Shown: piece after piece, positions 8,343 to 17,400 of the stretch
How the letters are laid out: each line of letters begins with the position of its first letter
Position numbering within the stretch: the stretch's first letter is position 1
DNA from: UBA1715 sp964346725
GTDB lineage: Bacteria > Bacteroidota > Bacteroidia > Bacteroidales > UBA1715
Reading direction: 5' to 3'
DNA: 64,000 nt
Assembly (NCBI GenBank): GCA_964346725.1
Contig: CAYFVM010000001.1
Span: forward strand, 124,001-188,000
Notes under the pieces: model-generated
The model's database searches: none
What the model saw: the letters and a program-made list of their open reading frames with translations, nothing else
What the model was told of the DNA's origin: nothing
Translations under genes and position numbers: made by a program

Positions 8343-10933
8343 AAAAACTCCTTGCGTGCATATTGTCATTGCTGTGGTGCTTGAGTGCATTGGCTACGCA
8401 CAATAGAGCAGGGGAGATTACCTACCGTCATGTGTCGGGCTATATTTATGAAATTACAATCATAACCTATACCTATACGCCCAGCGAGGCAAACAAGTCG
8501 CGAGGCGAACTGCCTATTGTATGGGGCGATGGCACATCGGGCACTATACCGCGTTTGTCTGAAGAATTTTTGCCTGACAATTTTACCAAAAATACCTACA
8601 AAACTACGCACACATTTCCCGGTCCGGGTTCGTTTGTCATTAGCATGATAGATCCAAACCGCAACGAAGGGGTGGTAAATATAGTGGAGTCGGTAAATGT
8701 GCCGTTTGCCATTTCCACCACCTTGCGTATCGATGCTATTCTTGGAGGAAATACCACGCCGGTGCTTACCAATCCGCCGGTTGACAATGCTGCCATTGGC
8801 GTTACATATATTCACAATCCCGCAGCCTACGATGCCGATGGCGATAGTCTTGCATACCGACTCACTATGTGTTCGGGCGAAAACGGTGACTTTATTTCGG
8901 GCTACACATTGCCTATGGCAAGCAAAAGCCTTAGCGTAAATCCTCGCACAGGCGATTTGGTGTGGGATGCGCCCATAGTGCTTGGGAGCTACAATGTGGC
9001 TATAATTATAGAAGAATGGCGCAAAGGCACCAAAATAGGCGAGATAGTGCGCGACATGCAGATAGAGGTGTACGATGCACAAAACAAGGTGCCGAAAATT
9101 CAACCGCTTACCGACGTGTGCGTGCGTGTGGGCGATACCGTGCGCTTTCGCGTGACTGCCATAGATGCCGACAGCAACAATGTGACGCTTACTGCTTCGG
9201 GTGGTCCATTTGAGGTAGCTACCAAGGCAAACTTTACGCAGATTTCTGCCGAAGATGGAACTACTGTGTCGGAATTTGTATGGGTACCAACCTGCTACGA
9301 AGTTCGTGAGCAGACATACTCGGTGCTTTTCAAAGCTGTAGATGACGACAAAATTGCCTTAGCCGACATGAAGAGTGTGAGCATTAAAGTAATAGGGCAT
9401 CCGCCGGTAAAACTCACGGCAAGTCCGCAGTCGGTGTCGGTATCGTTGGCTTGGCAAGATTCGTTGTGTTCGCCTCAAATAGTGGCATACGACATATACC
9501 GTTCTCGCAAGGCAGTGAACTACACGCCTGAGTATTGCGAGGTGGGGTTGCCCGATTCGTTGGCAGGCGTGTATGAAAAAGTTGGCACCGTGGCCGCTTC
9601 TAAAAAAACGTATTTCGACAACAACAACGGCATAGGATTAACTCCCGGTTTCACGTATTGTTATCGTTTCTGTTCGGTATTTGCCGGAAATTATTCCAGC
9701 TATATTTCACAAGAAATATGCGCGCAGTTGGTTCCCGCCTCGCCGGTGCTTACCAACGTGAGTGTAGAGAAAACCGACTCCACGCAGGGGCAAATCTATG
9801 TGGCATGGTCTATTCCCCGTGAATTTGATTCCATTACGTTTCCAAAACCGTATCAGTATTGGCTCTACCGTTCATCGGGGATGTACGGCGAGCAGTTGCA
9901 AAAAATAGCCGAAATAGATGGCCTTACCGATACCTCGTTTGTTGATGCAGGTTTGTGTACCACCGATTCTTCGTATTCATATAAAATTGAATTTTATTCA
10001 TTGGCAACGGGCGAGCCCATTCTCATTGGCACGCCTCCGGTGTCGTCCTCTCCATATTTGACGTATGAGGCATACAATCACAAAGTGCGCTTGCAACTCA
10101 ATGCCAACGTGGGCTGGGAAAACGATACGGTGTTTGTCTATCGCCAGTCGGCTGACGGACTTTCGTTTGATTCGTTGGGAGTATTTCGCAACGGCGAAAT
10201 TTGGGATACCGGCCTTGAAAATTTGAAACCGTACTGCTATTACGCCACCACAAGCGGATATTTCGATTATTATTTATTGCCCAAACGTGTCTACAACAAT
10301 TCGCAGATCTTGTGCGCCATTCCTGCCGATACGGTGCCTCCGGCTGCTATGCCGTTTCGGGTAGAACAAAATTGCGAAACCTATACTCGCACACTTTCGT
10401 GGTCGGTTGACGCTACCGATGAGATTAAGCAGATACACGTGTTTTTCAAAGATTGCCTCAATCCTGATTGGCGCATAGTGGCATCATTGCCGGCCTCGGC
10501 GGTTTCGTACGTGCATTCGTTTGCCGACTCGGCGAGCAACATGGCCGGTTGCTATTATATTGCTGCCGAAGATTCGGCGGGAAACTTTGGCGCATACGAG
10601 TACGATTCTTGTTTGTACAACTGTCCGCAATATGTGTTGCCAAACGTGTTTACGCCCAACGGTGATGGCGAGAACGAACTATATCATCCGGTGGTGAATA
10701 AATTTGTGCAACGGGTGAATATGAAAATGTACGATTCGTGGGGACAATTGGTGTTTGAAAGCGAAGAACCCGAATTGAATTGGGACGGAACAATAAAATC
10801 AACCGGCAAACCTGCCACCGATGGCGTTTTTTACTATGTGTGCGAAGTGTTTGAATACTGGTCGGATTGTGAGATTCACACCCGAGAATTGGCTGGCTTT
10901 GTCCATAAATTCAGTAACGAAGGAAAGAAGTAG
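8339..10933 (+). CDS. T9SS type-B secreted multidomain protein with CHU_C tail
   Basis: An 864-residue secreted protein with a signal peptide (about 1-19, ending ALAT). Several Ig- or PKD-like beta domains follow (for example AAYDADGDSLAYRL, then NPRTGDLVWDAP near 200, and fibronectin-III-like segments with the pattern ISWSVD or AWSIP from 350 on). The last about 90 residues are a gliding-motility-associated C-terminal domain: LPNVFTPNGDGENELY, then MKMYDSWGQLVFES and WDGT. This domain is the type-B sorting signal of the type IX secretion system, whose core component SprA is encoded at 14432. Expected location is the cell surface or medium. Probably binds or structures surface material; no catalytic domain was recognised. 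Overlaps the preceding lipoprotein gene. Confidence 0.88.
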   Translation: MKKLLACILSLLWCLSALATHNRAGEITYRHVSGYIYEITIITYTYTPSEANKSRGELPIVWGDGTSGTIPRLSEEFLPDNFTKNTYKTTHTFPGPGSFVISMIDPNRNEGVVNIVESVNVPFAISTTLRIDAILGGNTTPVLTNPPVDNAAIGVTYIHNPAAYDADGDSLAYRLTMCSGENGDFISGYTLPMASKSLSVNPRTGDLVWDAPIVLGSYNVAIIIEEWRKGTKIGEIVRDMQIEVYDAQNKVPKIQPLTDVCVRVGDTVRFRVTAIDADSNNVTLTASGGPFEVATKANFTQISAEDGTTVSEFVWVPTCYEVREQTYSVLFKAVDDDKIALADMKSVSIKVIGHPPVKLTASPQSVSVSLAWQDSLCSPQIVAYDIYRSRKAVNYTPEYCEVGLPDSLAGVYEKVGTVAASKKTYFDNNNGIGLTPGFTYCYRFCSVFAGNYSSYISQEICAQLVPASPVLTNVSVEKTDSTQGQIYVAWSIPREFDSITFPKPYQYWLYRSSGMYGEQLQKIAEIDGLTDTSFVDAGLCTTDSSYSYKIEFYSLATGEPILIGTPPVSSSPYLTYEAYNHKVRLQLNANVGWENDTVFVYRQSADGLSFDSLGVFRNGEIWDTGLENLKPYCYYATTSGYFDYYLLPKRVYNNSQILCAIPADTVPPAAMPFRVEQNCETYTRTLSWSVDATDEIKQIHVFFKDCLNPDWRIVASLPASAVSYVHSFADSASNMAGCYYIAAEDSAGNFGAYEYDSCLYNCPQYVLPNVFTPNGDGENELYHPVVNKFVQRVNMKMYDSWGQLVFESEEPELNWDGTIKSTGKPATDGVFYYVCEVFEYWSDCEIHTRELAGFVHKFSNEGKK

Positions 10934-10944
10934 GTTGGGAGAGA

Positions 10945-11110
10945 GTTGTGAGTTATGAATTATAGGTTATGAGTTAGGGGTTATGTCGTTCCATATGGAG
11001 ATTCCTCAGTAGATACGCACCATGGTGCGTATCTACATACCATTCGTAAATGAACGTTTTCTTTCCATACGGGGATTCCTCAGTCGCTATCGCTTTTTCG
11101 GAATGACGAC
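10945..11110. repeat. Intergenic repeat cluster with palindrome
   Basis: The 266 bases between the T9SS cargo gene and pepA hold no gene but several repeats. GAGTTATGAATTA and related TTATGAGTTA units come first. Then CCATATGGAGATTCCTCAGT (10991-11010) and its near copy at 11065-11084 (18 of 20 the same) frame a perfect 28-bp palindrome. GGAATGACGACA near 11099 completes a form seen in dispersed Bacteroidetes repeats, where an inverted GTCATTCC end pairs with GGAATC units. A related arrangement (GAGTTATGAATTA plus palindrome) occurs at 43125-43190. Confidence 0.65.
11009..11036. repeat. Perfect 28-bp palindrome
   Basis: GTAGATACGCACCA followed by its exact reverse complement, centred on CCATGG. 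No T-tract follows, so it looks like a REP-type dispersed palindrome rather than a terminator, though it may act as one. Confidence 0.85.
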
Positions 11111-11175
11111 ACCCTGCAATGTGTTTCTACTACGAGACAGTTTAAAAAGTATATAAACGCCTTGCAAAAAAAATG

Positions 11176-11183
11176 TACTTTTG
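11176..11183 (+). promoter_or_regulatory. -7 promoter element for pepA
   Basis: TACTTTTG within AAATGTACTTTTG, 16 bases before the ATG at 11200. A TTG lies about 15 bases upstream (CCTTGCAAA) at a plausible -33 position. Confidence 0.6.
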
Positions 11184-11199
11184 AAAAAAATATAACACA

Positions 11200-12618
11200 A
11201 TGGAGATATTATTTGACTCTGCTGTCTCGGCAGAAAAATATAAGACACGAATCTTTTTAGTGAGTTCCTTGGAAGATGCTGCCAAATGCAATCTTTCTGT
11301 TTTTGAACAAAAATTAGTAGCAGCCAAAACTGCTCAATTTTCTTCCGAATATCTATGGGTAGAAACCGTTGACCGTACCACGTTTTTGGTGGTGGTTAAA
11401 AATCTTGAAGACCCCGAATATGGTGACCAGTTGCGCAAGCTCGGTTGCGATGTGTACAATGTTGCCAAAAGTGGCAAACAACCCGAAGTGGTTATACGCA
11501 ACGTGTCGGCTTTGGCATTCAACGCATATTGTTTTCTCGAAGGATTTTCGCTCAGTCAATATAGTTTTGGAAAATATTCCGAACGCTTAGTGCCTAAAAT
11601 GTTCGATCGCGTAGTGTGTTGCGGTCAAGATTGTGGCAATGTACACGAATTGAATACTATATTGAAAGGAGTGTTTGTCGCCAAAGATTTGATAAACGAA
11701 CCCAACAACGTTTGTACTGCCGAATATTTTGCCCAACAAGCCACGGAGCTATTCAAAGGCACAGCGGCAGAAGTGTTTGTTCGTGACAAACAATGGATAG
11801 AAAACGAACGCATGGGCGGATTGTTGGCAGTGAATCGCGGAAGTACCTTGCCACCACAATTCGTGCACATAGTGTGGAATCCCAAGCACGCCGACTCGCA
11901 ACCAATCGTGTTGGTAGGCAAGGGCATTGTGTTCGATTCGGGAGGTTTGAGTTTAAAGCCAAACCAATATATGGAAACCATGAAGTCGGACATGAGTGGA
12001 GCTGCCACCGTTTTGGCAGTGATGAAAATTATTGCCGACACACAATTTCCCCTTCATGTAGAGGCCTTGATGCCACTTACCGACAACCGTCCGGGTGGAA
12101 ATGCCATGGCCTTGGGCGACATTATTACCATGCGAAACGGTACCACCGTTGAGATACTCAATGCCGATGCTGAAGGACGCCTTATATTGGCTGATGCTCT
12201 TAGTTACGCAGGCTCGCGCAATCCAAAACTGACCATAGATGTAGCAACCCTTACCGGTGCGGCAAATGTGGCGGTAGGCGAACATGCTGCCGTGTATTTC
12301 AGTACCGCAAAACCACAAGAATCGTCTTTGCTTGAAAAAACATCGCTCCAAGTGTGGGAGCCAGTGGTGCATTTCCCTTTATGGAACTACTACGACGAAA
12401 TGATACAATCAACCATGGCAGATATCAAAAACACTGGAGGTTCGTATGCAGGCGCAGTTTCTGCCGCTAAATTCCTTCAAAAATTCGTGTCGTATCCGTG
12501 GTTTCATATAGACATAGCAGGCTCGGCATATTTCCGTACCAAATGCTCGTACAAAGGAGTAGGAGCAACCGGTTTCGGCGTACGATTGCTTTACACGTTT
12601 TTGAAAAATATGGCATAA
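11200..12618 (+). CDS. pepA: Leucyl aminopeptidase, M17 family
   Basis: A cytosolic zinc/manganese aminopeptidase that trims N-terminal residues from peptides, normally a hexamer. The 472 residues are close to the family norm. The N-terminal macrodomain-like half is diverged. The catalytic half has VGKGIVFDSGGLSLKP with the metal-binding K241, MKSDMSGAA with its Asp ligand, and the family signature NADAEGRL with catalytic R327. Single gene with its own promoter and a stem-loop behind it. Assignment is firm; which exact specificity is open. Confidence 0.95.
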   Translation: MEILFDSAVSAEKYKTRIFLVSSLEDAAKCNLSVFEQKLVAAKTAQFSSEYLWVETVDRTTFLVVVKNLEDPEYGDQLRKLGCDVYNVAKSGKQPEVVIRNVSALAFNAYCFLEGFSLSQYSFGKYSERLVPKMFDRVVCCGQDCGNVHELNTILKGVFVAKDLINEPNNVCTAEYFAQQATELFKGTAAEVFVRDKQWIENERMGGLLAVNRGSTLPPQFVHIVWNPKHADSQPIVLVGKGIVFDSGGLSLKPNQYMETMKSDMSGAATVLAVMKIIADTQFPLHVEALMPLTDNRPGGNAMALGDIITMRNGTTVEILNADAEGRLILADALSYAGSRNPKLTIDVATLTGAANVAVGEHAAVYFSTAKPQESSLLEKTSLQVWEPVVHFPLWNYYDEMIQSTMADIKNTGGSYAGAVSAAKFLQKFVSYPWFHIDIAGSAYFRTKCSYKGVGATGFGVRLLYTFLKNMA

Positions 12619-12654
12619 CAATTCACTCGGGTATTCCCCGGTAAAACTCAACTT

Positions 12655-12698
12655 TTGCCACACATCCATGCTTCAAAAAAGTAGTGAATGTGTGGCAA
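12655..12698 (+). terminator. Stem-loop after pepA
   Basis: Perfect 11-bp arms TTGCCACACAT and ATGTGTGGCAA with a 22-base loop, followed by TGGTGTTTTTATT. Long loop and distant T-run make it a moderate terminator call. Confidence 0.55.
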
Positions 12699-12786
12699 TG
12701 GTGTTTTTATTACAAAATTGTGCGTATTTTACATTGTAAGTGACATAATTGCAAATGCAAACAATGAAAAAATTCTACAAAAAAAC

Positions 12787-12794
12787 TATCTTTG
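12787..12794 (+). promoter_or_regulatory. -7 promoter element for the pdxA-like/ruvA/sprA operon
   Basis: TATCTTTG, 24 bases before the ATG at 12819. Confidence 0.55.
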
Positions 12795-12818
12795 CACACA
12801 TTGATAATAATGTACAAT

Positions 12819-13826
12819 ATGAGACACTTAAAAATAGGAATAACACAAGGCGACATGAATGGTGTCTGCTACGAAGTAATAATGAAGGTTTTGTCAGATT
12901 CAAAGGTGTACGATGGAAAAACGTTTGTCGTATATGGTTCACCCAAAGCTGCAGCATACCATAGAAAATCGCTTGATTTACCAAACTTCAATTTCAACTT
13001 AGTAACCTCGGCAGAAGAGGCTGCTCCAAAACGTCCAAACATAATAGACTGCGTATCCGAAGATGTTCATGTAGAACCGGGAATGCCTACCGCAGAATCG
13101 GCAAAGGCAGCGTTTCAAGCATTGAAAACCGCAGCCGACGACCTTAAAAACGGCAAAATTGATATTCTTATCACAATGCCTATCGACAAAGAATCCATAG
13201 CAAAGGCAGGAATAGAATTTCAAAATCATACGGAATATTTGGCAAAAACATTTGGCACCACACAACACACCGAATTATTTGTGAACGATGCCATAAATGT
13301 ATGCTATGTTTCTCCTGCAAAAAATATCGCAAAAGTTGCAAGCTCAATCACACACGATGCGATACTTCAAAAAATCGTTGCCCTCAACGATTCTATGCGA
13401 GTAGATTTTGGCATATCAAAACCAAAAATCGCCGTGTTGGCTCTCAATTCCGAGATAAGTGACGAAGAAAAAAATATCATTGTCAAAGCAGTAGATGATG
13501 CTAAGACGAATGGCTTTGTTGCTGTTGGTCCTTATTTGGCAGAATCGTTTTTTGCTACGGCTGAGTACAAGAATTTTGATGGCGTGGTAGGCATGTATCG
13601 CGACCAAGTTGCAATACCGTTCAAGGCATTGACCTATGATGATTCACTTTCGTTTTCGTTGGGCTTACCTAAAATATGCGTATCGCCGGTAATGTCGGTC
13701 GATTATGCGTTGGTAGATAAGAATAGTGCCAACGAAGCACCACTTTCTCATGCTATATTCTCATCATGCGACTTATTGTATCGTCGTGAGCAATATGCAG
13801 AATTAACCAAAAACCAACTTAAGTAG
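12819..13826 (+). CDS. PdxA-like protein lacking the expected metal-binding histidines
   Basis: A 335-residue homologue of 4-hydroxythreonine-4-phosphate dehydrogenase, the NAD- and divalent-metal-dependent enzyme of pyridoxal phosphate synthesis. The scaffold is clear: GITQGDMNGVCYEV (7-20), VYGSPKAAAYHRKSLDLP, TMPIDK (119-124), NHTEYL (136-141), FDGVVGMYRDQVAIPFKAL (about 253-271) and GLPKICVSP. However, the places of the three metal ligands are changed. VTTH is VSPA (164-167), NPHAGEGG is NSEISDEE (210-217), and AHGTAYDIAG is SVDYALVDKN (293-302). MYHDQ is also MYRDQ. The start at 12819 fits homology and the promoter; 12810 and 12792 are alternatives. It lies 3 bases before ruvA. It may be an inactive PdxA or have a new role, so I leave the gene symbol empty. 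The family is firm, the activity doubtful. Confidence 0.8.
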   Translation: MRHLKIGITQGDMNGVCYEVIMKVLSDSKVYDGKTFVVYGSPKAAAYHRKSLDLPNFNFNLVTSAEEAAPKRPNIIDCVSEDVHVEPGMPTAESAKAAFQALKTAADDLKNGKIDILITMPIDKESIAKAGIEFQNHTEYLAKTFGTTQHTELFVNDAINVCYVSPAKNIAKVASSITHDAILQKIVALNDSMRVDFGISKPKIAVLALNSEISDEEKNIIVKAVDDAKTNGFVAVGPYLAESFFATAEYKNFDGVVGMYRDQVAIPFKALTYDDSLSFSLGLPKICVSPVMSVDYALVDKNSANEAPLSHAIFSSCDLLYRREQYAELTKNQLK

Positions 13827-13829
13827 AGT

Positions 13830-14411
13830 ATGTTAGACACACTTACAGGGAATGTGCAAAAAGTAACCCCCACGTATGCGGTAGTAACCACAGTTGGTTT
13901 GGGGTTTTATGTAAATATTTCGGTAAACACGTGCCAGAAACTTAAAGAGCAAACCACGGTTACGCTCTTGCTTCACGAGATTATTCGCGAAGATACGTTT
14001 GACCTTTATGGTTTTGTTGAAGAAAACGAACGTACCATGTTTCGATTGCTGCTTTCAGTGTCGGGCATTGGTGCAAACACCGCTAGAGTAATACTTTCTA
14101 AATTAACTCCCGGCGAATTGGCGGGAGCTATACAAGCCGGCGATGTTGCCACTATACAAAGCATTAAAGGCATTGGTGGCAAAACTGCACAACGCTTGTT
14201 GCTTGAATTGAAAGATAAAGTAGGCTTTGCCGACGCCGATTCAAAAATAGTAGTGGGTCAAGGCAATACTCTGAAAAATGAATCGTTATATGCTTTGGTT
14301 ATGCTTGGTTATCCGAAAAATGCTGCAGAAAAAGTAGTCGATGCTATTATGCAAGAATCGGTACAACGAACTGTAGAAGATATTGTAAAACTCGCACTTA
14401 AACGCTTGTAG
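13830..14411 (+). CDS. ruvA: Holliday junction branch-migration protein RuvA
   Basis: DNA-binding subunit that holds Holliday junctions for the RuvB motor. The 193 residues have the three family domains: OB-fold (1-64, GFYVNISVNTC), tandem helix-hairpin-helix (about 70-140, with SVSGIGANTARVILSKL and SIKGIGGKTAQRLLLELKDK), a linker, and the RuvB-binding C-terminal helices (about 147-193, MLGYPKNAAEKVVDAIM). It starts 3 bases after the PdxA-like gene and is followed by sprA after 20 bases; a ruvA-sprA order is widespread in Bacteroidetes. Confidence 0.96.
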   Translation: MLDTLTGNVQKVTPTYAVVTTVGLGFYVNISVNTCQKLKEQTTVTLLLHEIIREDTFDLYGFVEENERTMFRLLLSVSGIGANTARVILSKLTPGELAGAIQAGDVATIQSIKGIGGKTAQRLLLELKDKVGFADADSKIVVGQGNTLKNESLYALVMLGYPKNAAEKVVDAIMQESVQRTVEDIVKLALKRL

Positions 14412-14431
14412 TCCGATTAGTATTTGGTAGA

Positions 14432-17400
14432 TTGAAGTCCGTTGCTCAAATATATTTAATCTGTGTGTTGGCACTATTGAGCGTTGCTCTAGCATCTGCT
14501 ATGGGTGTATCACGAGCAATCGTTTTTGCCGAAGTAAGCCGTCCGCAAGATACCTCAAAACTCCAATCTCCTTTACCACGAGAGACAGGCAACACGTTTA
14601 ATGATGCCAATAATAATTCCAACGGTATCCGTTTGGAAGAATCTCCAAATACCGGCTACAAAGTAGACTACAATCCTGAAACTGACGAATACGAAGCTGC
14701 AAAAATGGTGGGCGACAATGCCGTTACTCCTACGTATTCATTGCCTTCATCTGATTATTTTAAGATGTCGGGGAAACAACGTTCACGTGATTATTGGCGT
14801 ACGCGCGCACAAGAAACGCGCACGGGAAGCACCTCGTCATACGAGCCCAGCTTTGACTTCTTGGGTGAAAATTCTGCACTTGCCGACCTTATCGATATAA
14901 AACCACAAGGTGCTGCCGAATTGAATTTCGGACTCAAGTTTACCAACAACCACAATCCTCGTCTCTCAAAAAAACAACAACGCCAACTCCAGTTTGATTT
15001 CGACAATAAAATTCAGATGAGCGTAACCGGTTCCATCGGTGACCGTGTGTCTATGACCATCAAGTACGATACCGAGTCGCAGTTTGAGTTTGAGCAAGAA
15101 ATTAAACTCAAATACGAAGGCGATGAAGATGAGATAATCAAAAACATAGAAGTCGGAAACGTTACGTTCCCTCTTTCGAGTTCACTCATCTCGGGAAGTT
15201 CCAGTTTGTTCGGTGTCAAAACCGATTTGCAATTTGGAAAATTGTTTTTGAGTGGCGTATTTTCTCGCCAACAAGGCGAAATGTCGTCAATTACCGTGCA
15301 GGGTGGGGCGCAAACCGAAGATTTTGAGATTCACTCGGACGAATACGATAACAACAAACACTATTTCCTTTCACATTTCTTTCGCGATCACTATGAAGAG
15401 TCGTTGAAGAATTTACCAGAAATCAATAGTGGCGTTGAAATTCGTAAAGTTGAGGTGTGGGTAACGCAAACATCGAGTGGTAAAGAAGACGCACGAAACG
15501 TGTTAGCATTAACTGAATTAGGTGACGAATACACAACCGGCATTGGCGGCGAAAAAGAATACGGCGTGTCTGATAATGGCAAATTGTATAAGAAGGTTAA
15601 AAATATATCAGGAATTAGAAGTATCAATACCATCTCTACGGCGCTTGGTACTTCGTATGAGCAAGGTCCCGATTATGAAAAAATAGAACAAGCCGTATTA
15701 TTGAAACCAACAGAATACGATGTCAATACCAAGTTAGGTTACATTTCGTTGCGTTCGCCAGTAAGTGCCTCAAAAGTGCTCGCTGTAGCCTATGAATACG
15801 AATACAAAGGAAAGGTATATCAAGTAGGTGAATTTTCGAGCGATGGAGTAGAGGCTCCCGATGTGCTTATTGTGAAATTGTTGAAAGGCACCGAAGCAAA
15901 CCCAGCGTATTCTAACTGGGATTTGATGATGAAAAACGTGTACGCATTGGGGAGTTATCAAATCAGCAACGAAGATTTTGTACTAGATGTTTTGTATCAA
16001 GACGACCGGACTGGTTCGCCTATTCCGTATTTATCAGAAGGTAATTTACAAGGCAAAAGTTTATTGTCGGTATTGCAAATGGATAAATTGTCATCTGACT
16101 TGCAACCATATTCCGATGGATTGTTTGACTTTGTGGAAGGAGTAACCGTGAAATCCTCACGTGGACTTATCTATTTCCCGGTTTTGGAACCATTCGGTTC
16201 TTCGTTGACCGAACAAATTAGTGACGAAGCATTAGCCTCAAAATACGTGTATCAAGAATTGTACGATTCTACACTCAGCGTGGCGCGTCAGGTGGCAGAG
16301 AAGAACAAGTTCCTCATCAAAGGTTCCTATAAATCGAGCGTTTCATCTGAAATTTCATTGAATACTACGCAAGTGAAGTCGGTGAAAGTTATGTGCGGCG
16401 GTCTTACGTTGATTGAAGGTTCAGACTACACTGTTGATTATTCATCGGGAACGCTTACCATTATCAATCAAGGTATTTTAGAATCAGGATCAACTATCAA
16501 CATTACCTACGAAAACGATCCCTTGTTTAGCACCACAACCAAAACATATATGGGAGTTCGTGCGGAATACCGTTACAGCGACAATATAACCTTTGGTGGT
16601 ACCTTAATTCATTTGTCGGAAGTACCATCGGTGCGCAAGGTTGGTTTTGATGATTATCCTATTTGCAATAGTATTTGGGGTGTTGATGCAAAATATTCAA
16701 CCGAATCAATGTTTTTAACCAAAATAGTTGACAAAATTCCGTTGATTGACACCAAGGAAATGTCGTACATAGAGGCTTCTGCTGAGTTTGCCGAACTTTT
16801 ACCCGGACAGTCAAAATTCATTTCCGATGCTATTTCCATTGATGATTTTGAAAATTCAGAAGGAAGAATTTATTTGCGTGAGCCTACATCGTGGCGCATA
16901 GCAAGTACTCCGCAAGGACAAAAGTCACTATTCCCTGAAGCTTCGTTGATTAATGATGTCGCATTTAATTACAATAAAGCATTGATTTCGTGGTACAATA
17001 TCAACACATCATTCTACGAACGCAGTTCACCTGTGAGCAAAGCCATACAAGCAGAGCAATTCTCGCGTACGGTGTATCAATCAAATTTGTTCCCAAATCG
17101 TGACTTGTCAACATACGAAGACGTGCCAATGACTTTGTTGAACATTGCCTACTATCCGTATGAACGTGGACAAAACAACTATGATACCAAAGGACGTAAT
17201 GGTATTTCGTCCGGTTTGGCTCCCGATGGAAAATTGAATAACCCGACTTCTCGTTGGGGTGGTATCATGCAATCACTTACTACAACAGACTTTGAAGCCA
17301 ACAATGTGGAATACATTGAATTTTGGATGATGGATCCGTTTATTACTGATGAACAACATTTGCATGAGGGTGGTGATTTCTACATAAATATTGGTCGTCT

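Noticed and set aside
8366..9103. Long antisense frame (245 codons) within the T9SS cargo gene
   Set aside because: It is a frame shadow of a GC-richer coding region, has low-complexity His/Arg/Ile content, no promoter and no similarity, while the plus-strand protein is clearly real.
11625..12372. Antisense frames of 138 and 139 codons in pepA
   Set aside because: They lie wholly inside the conserved M17 catalytic region and look like shadows.
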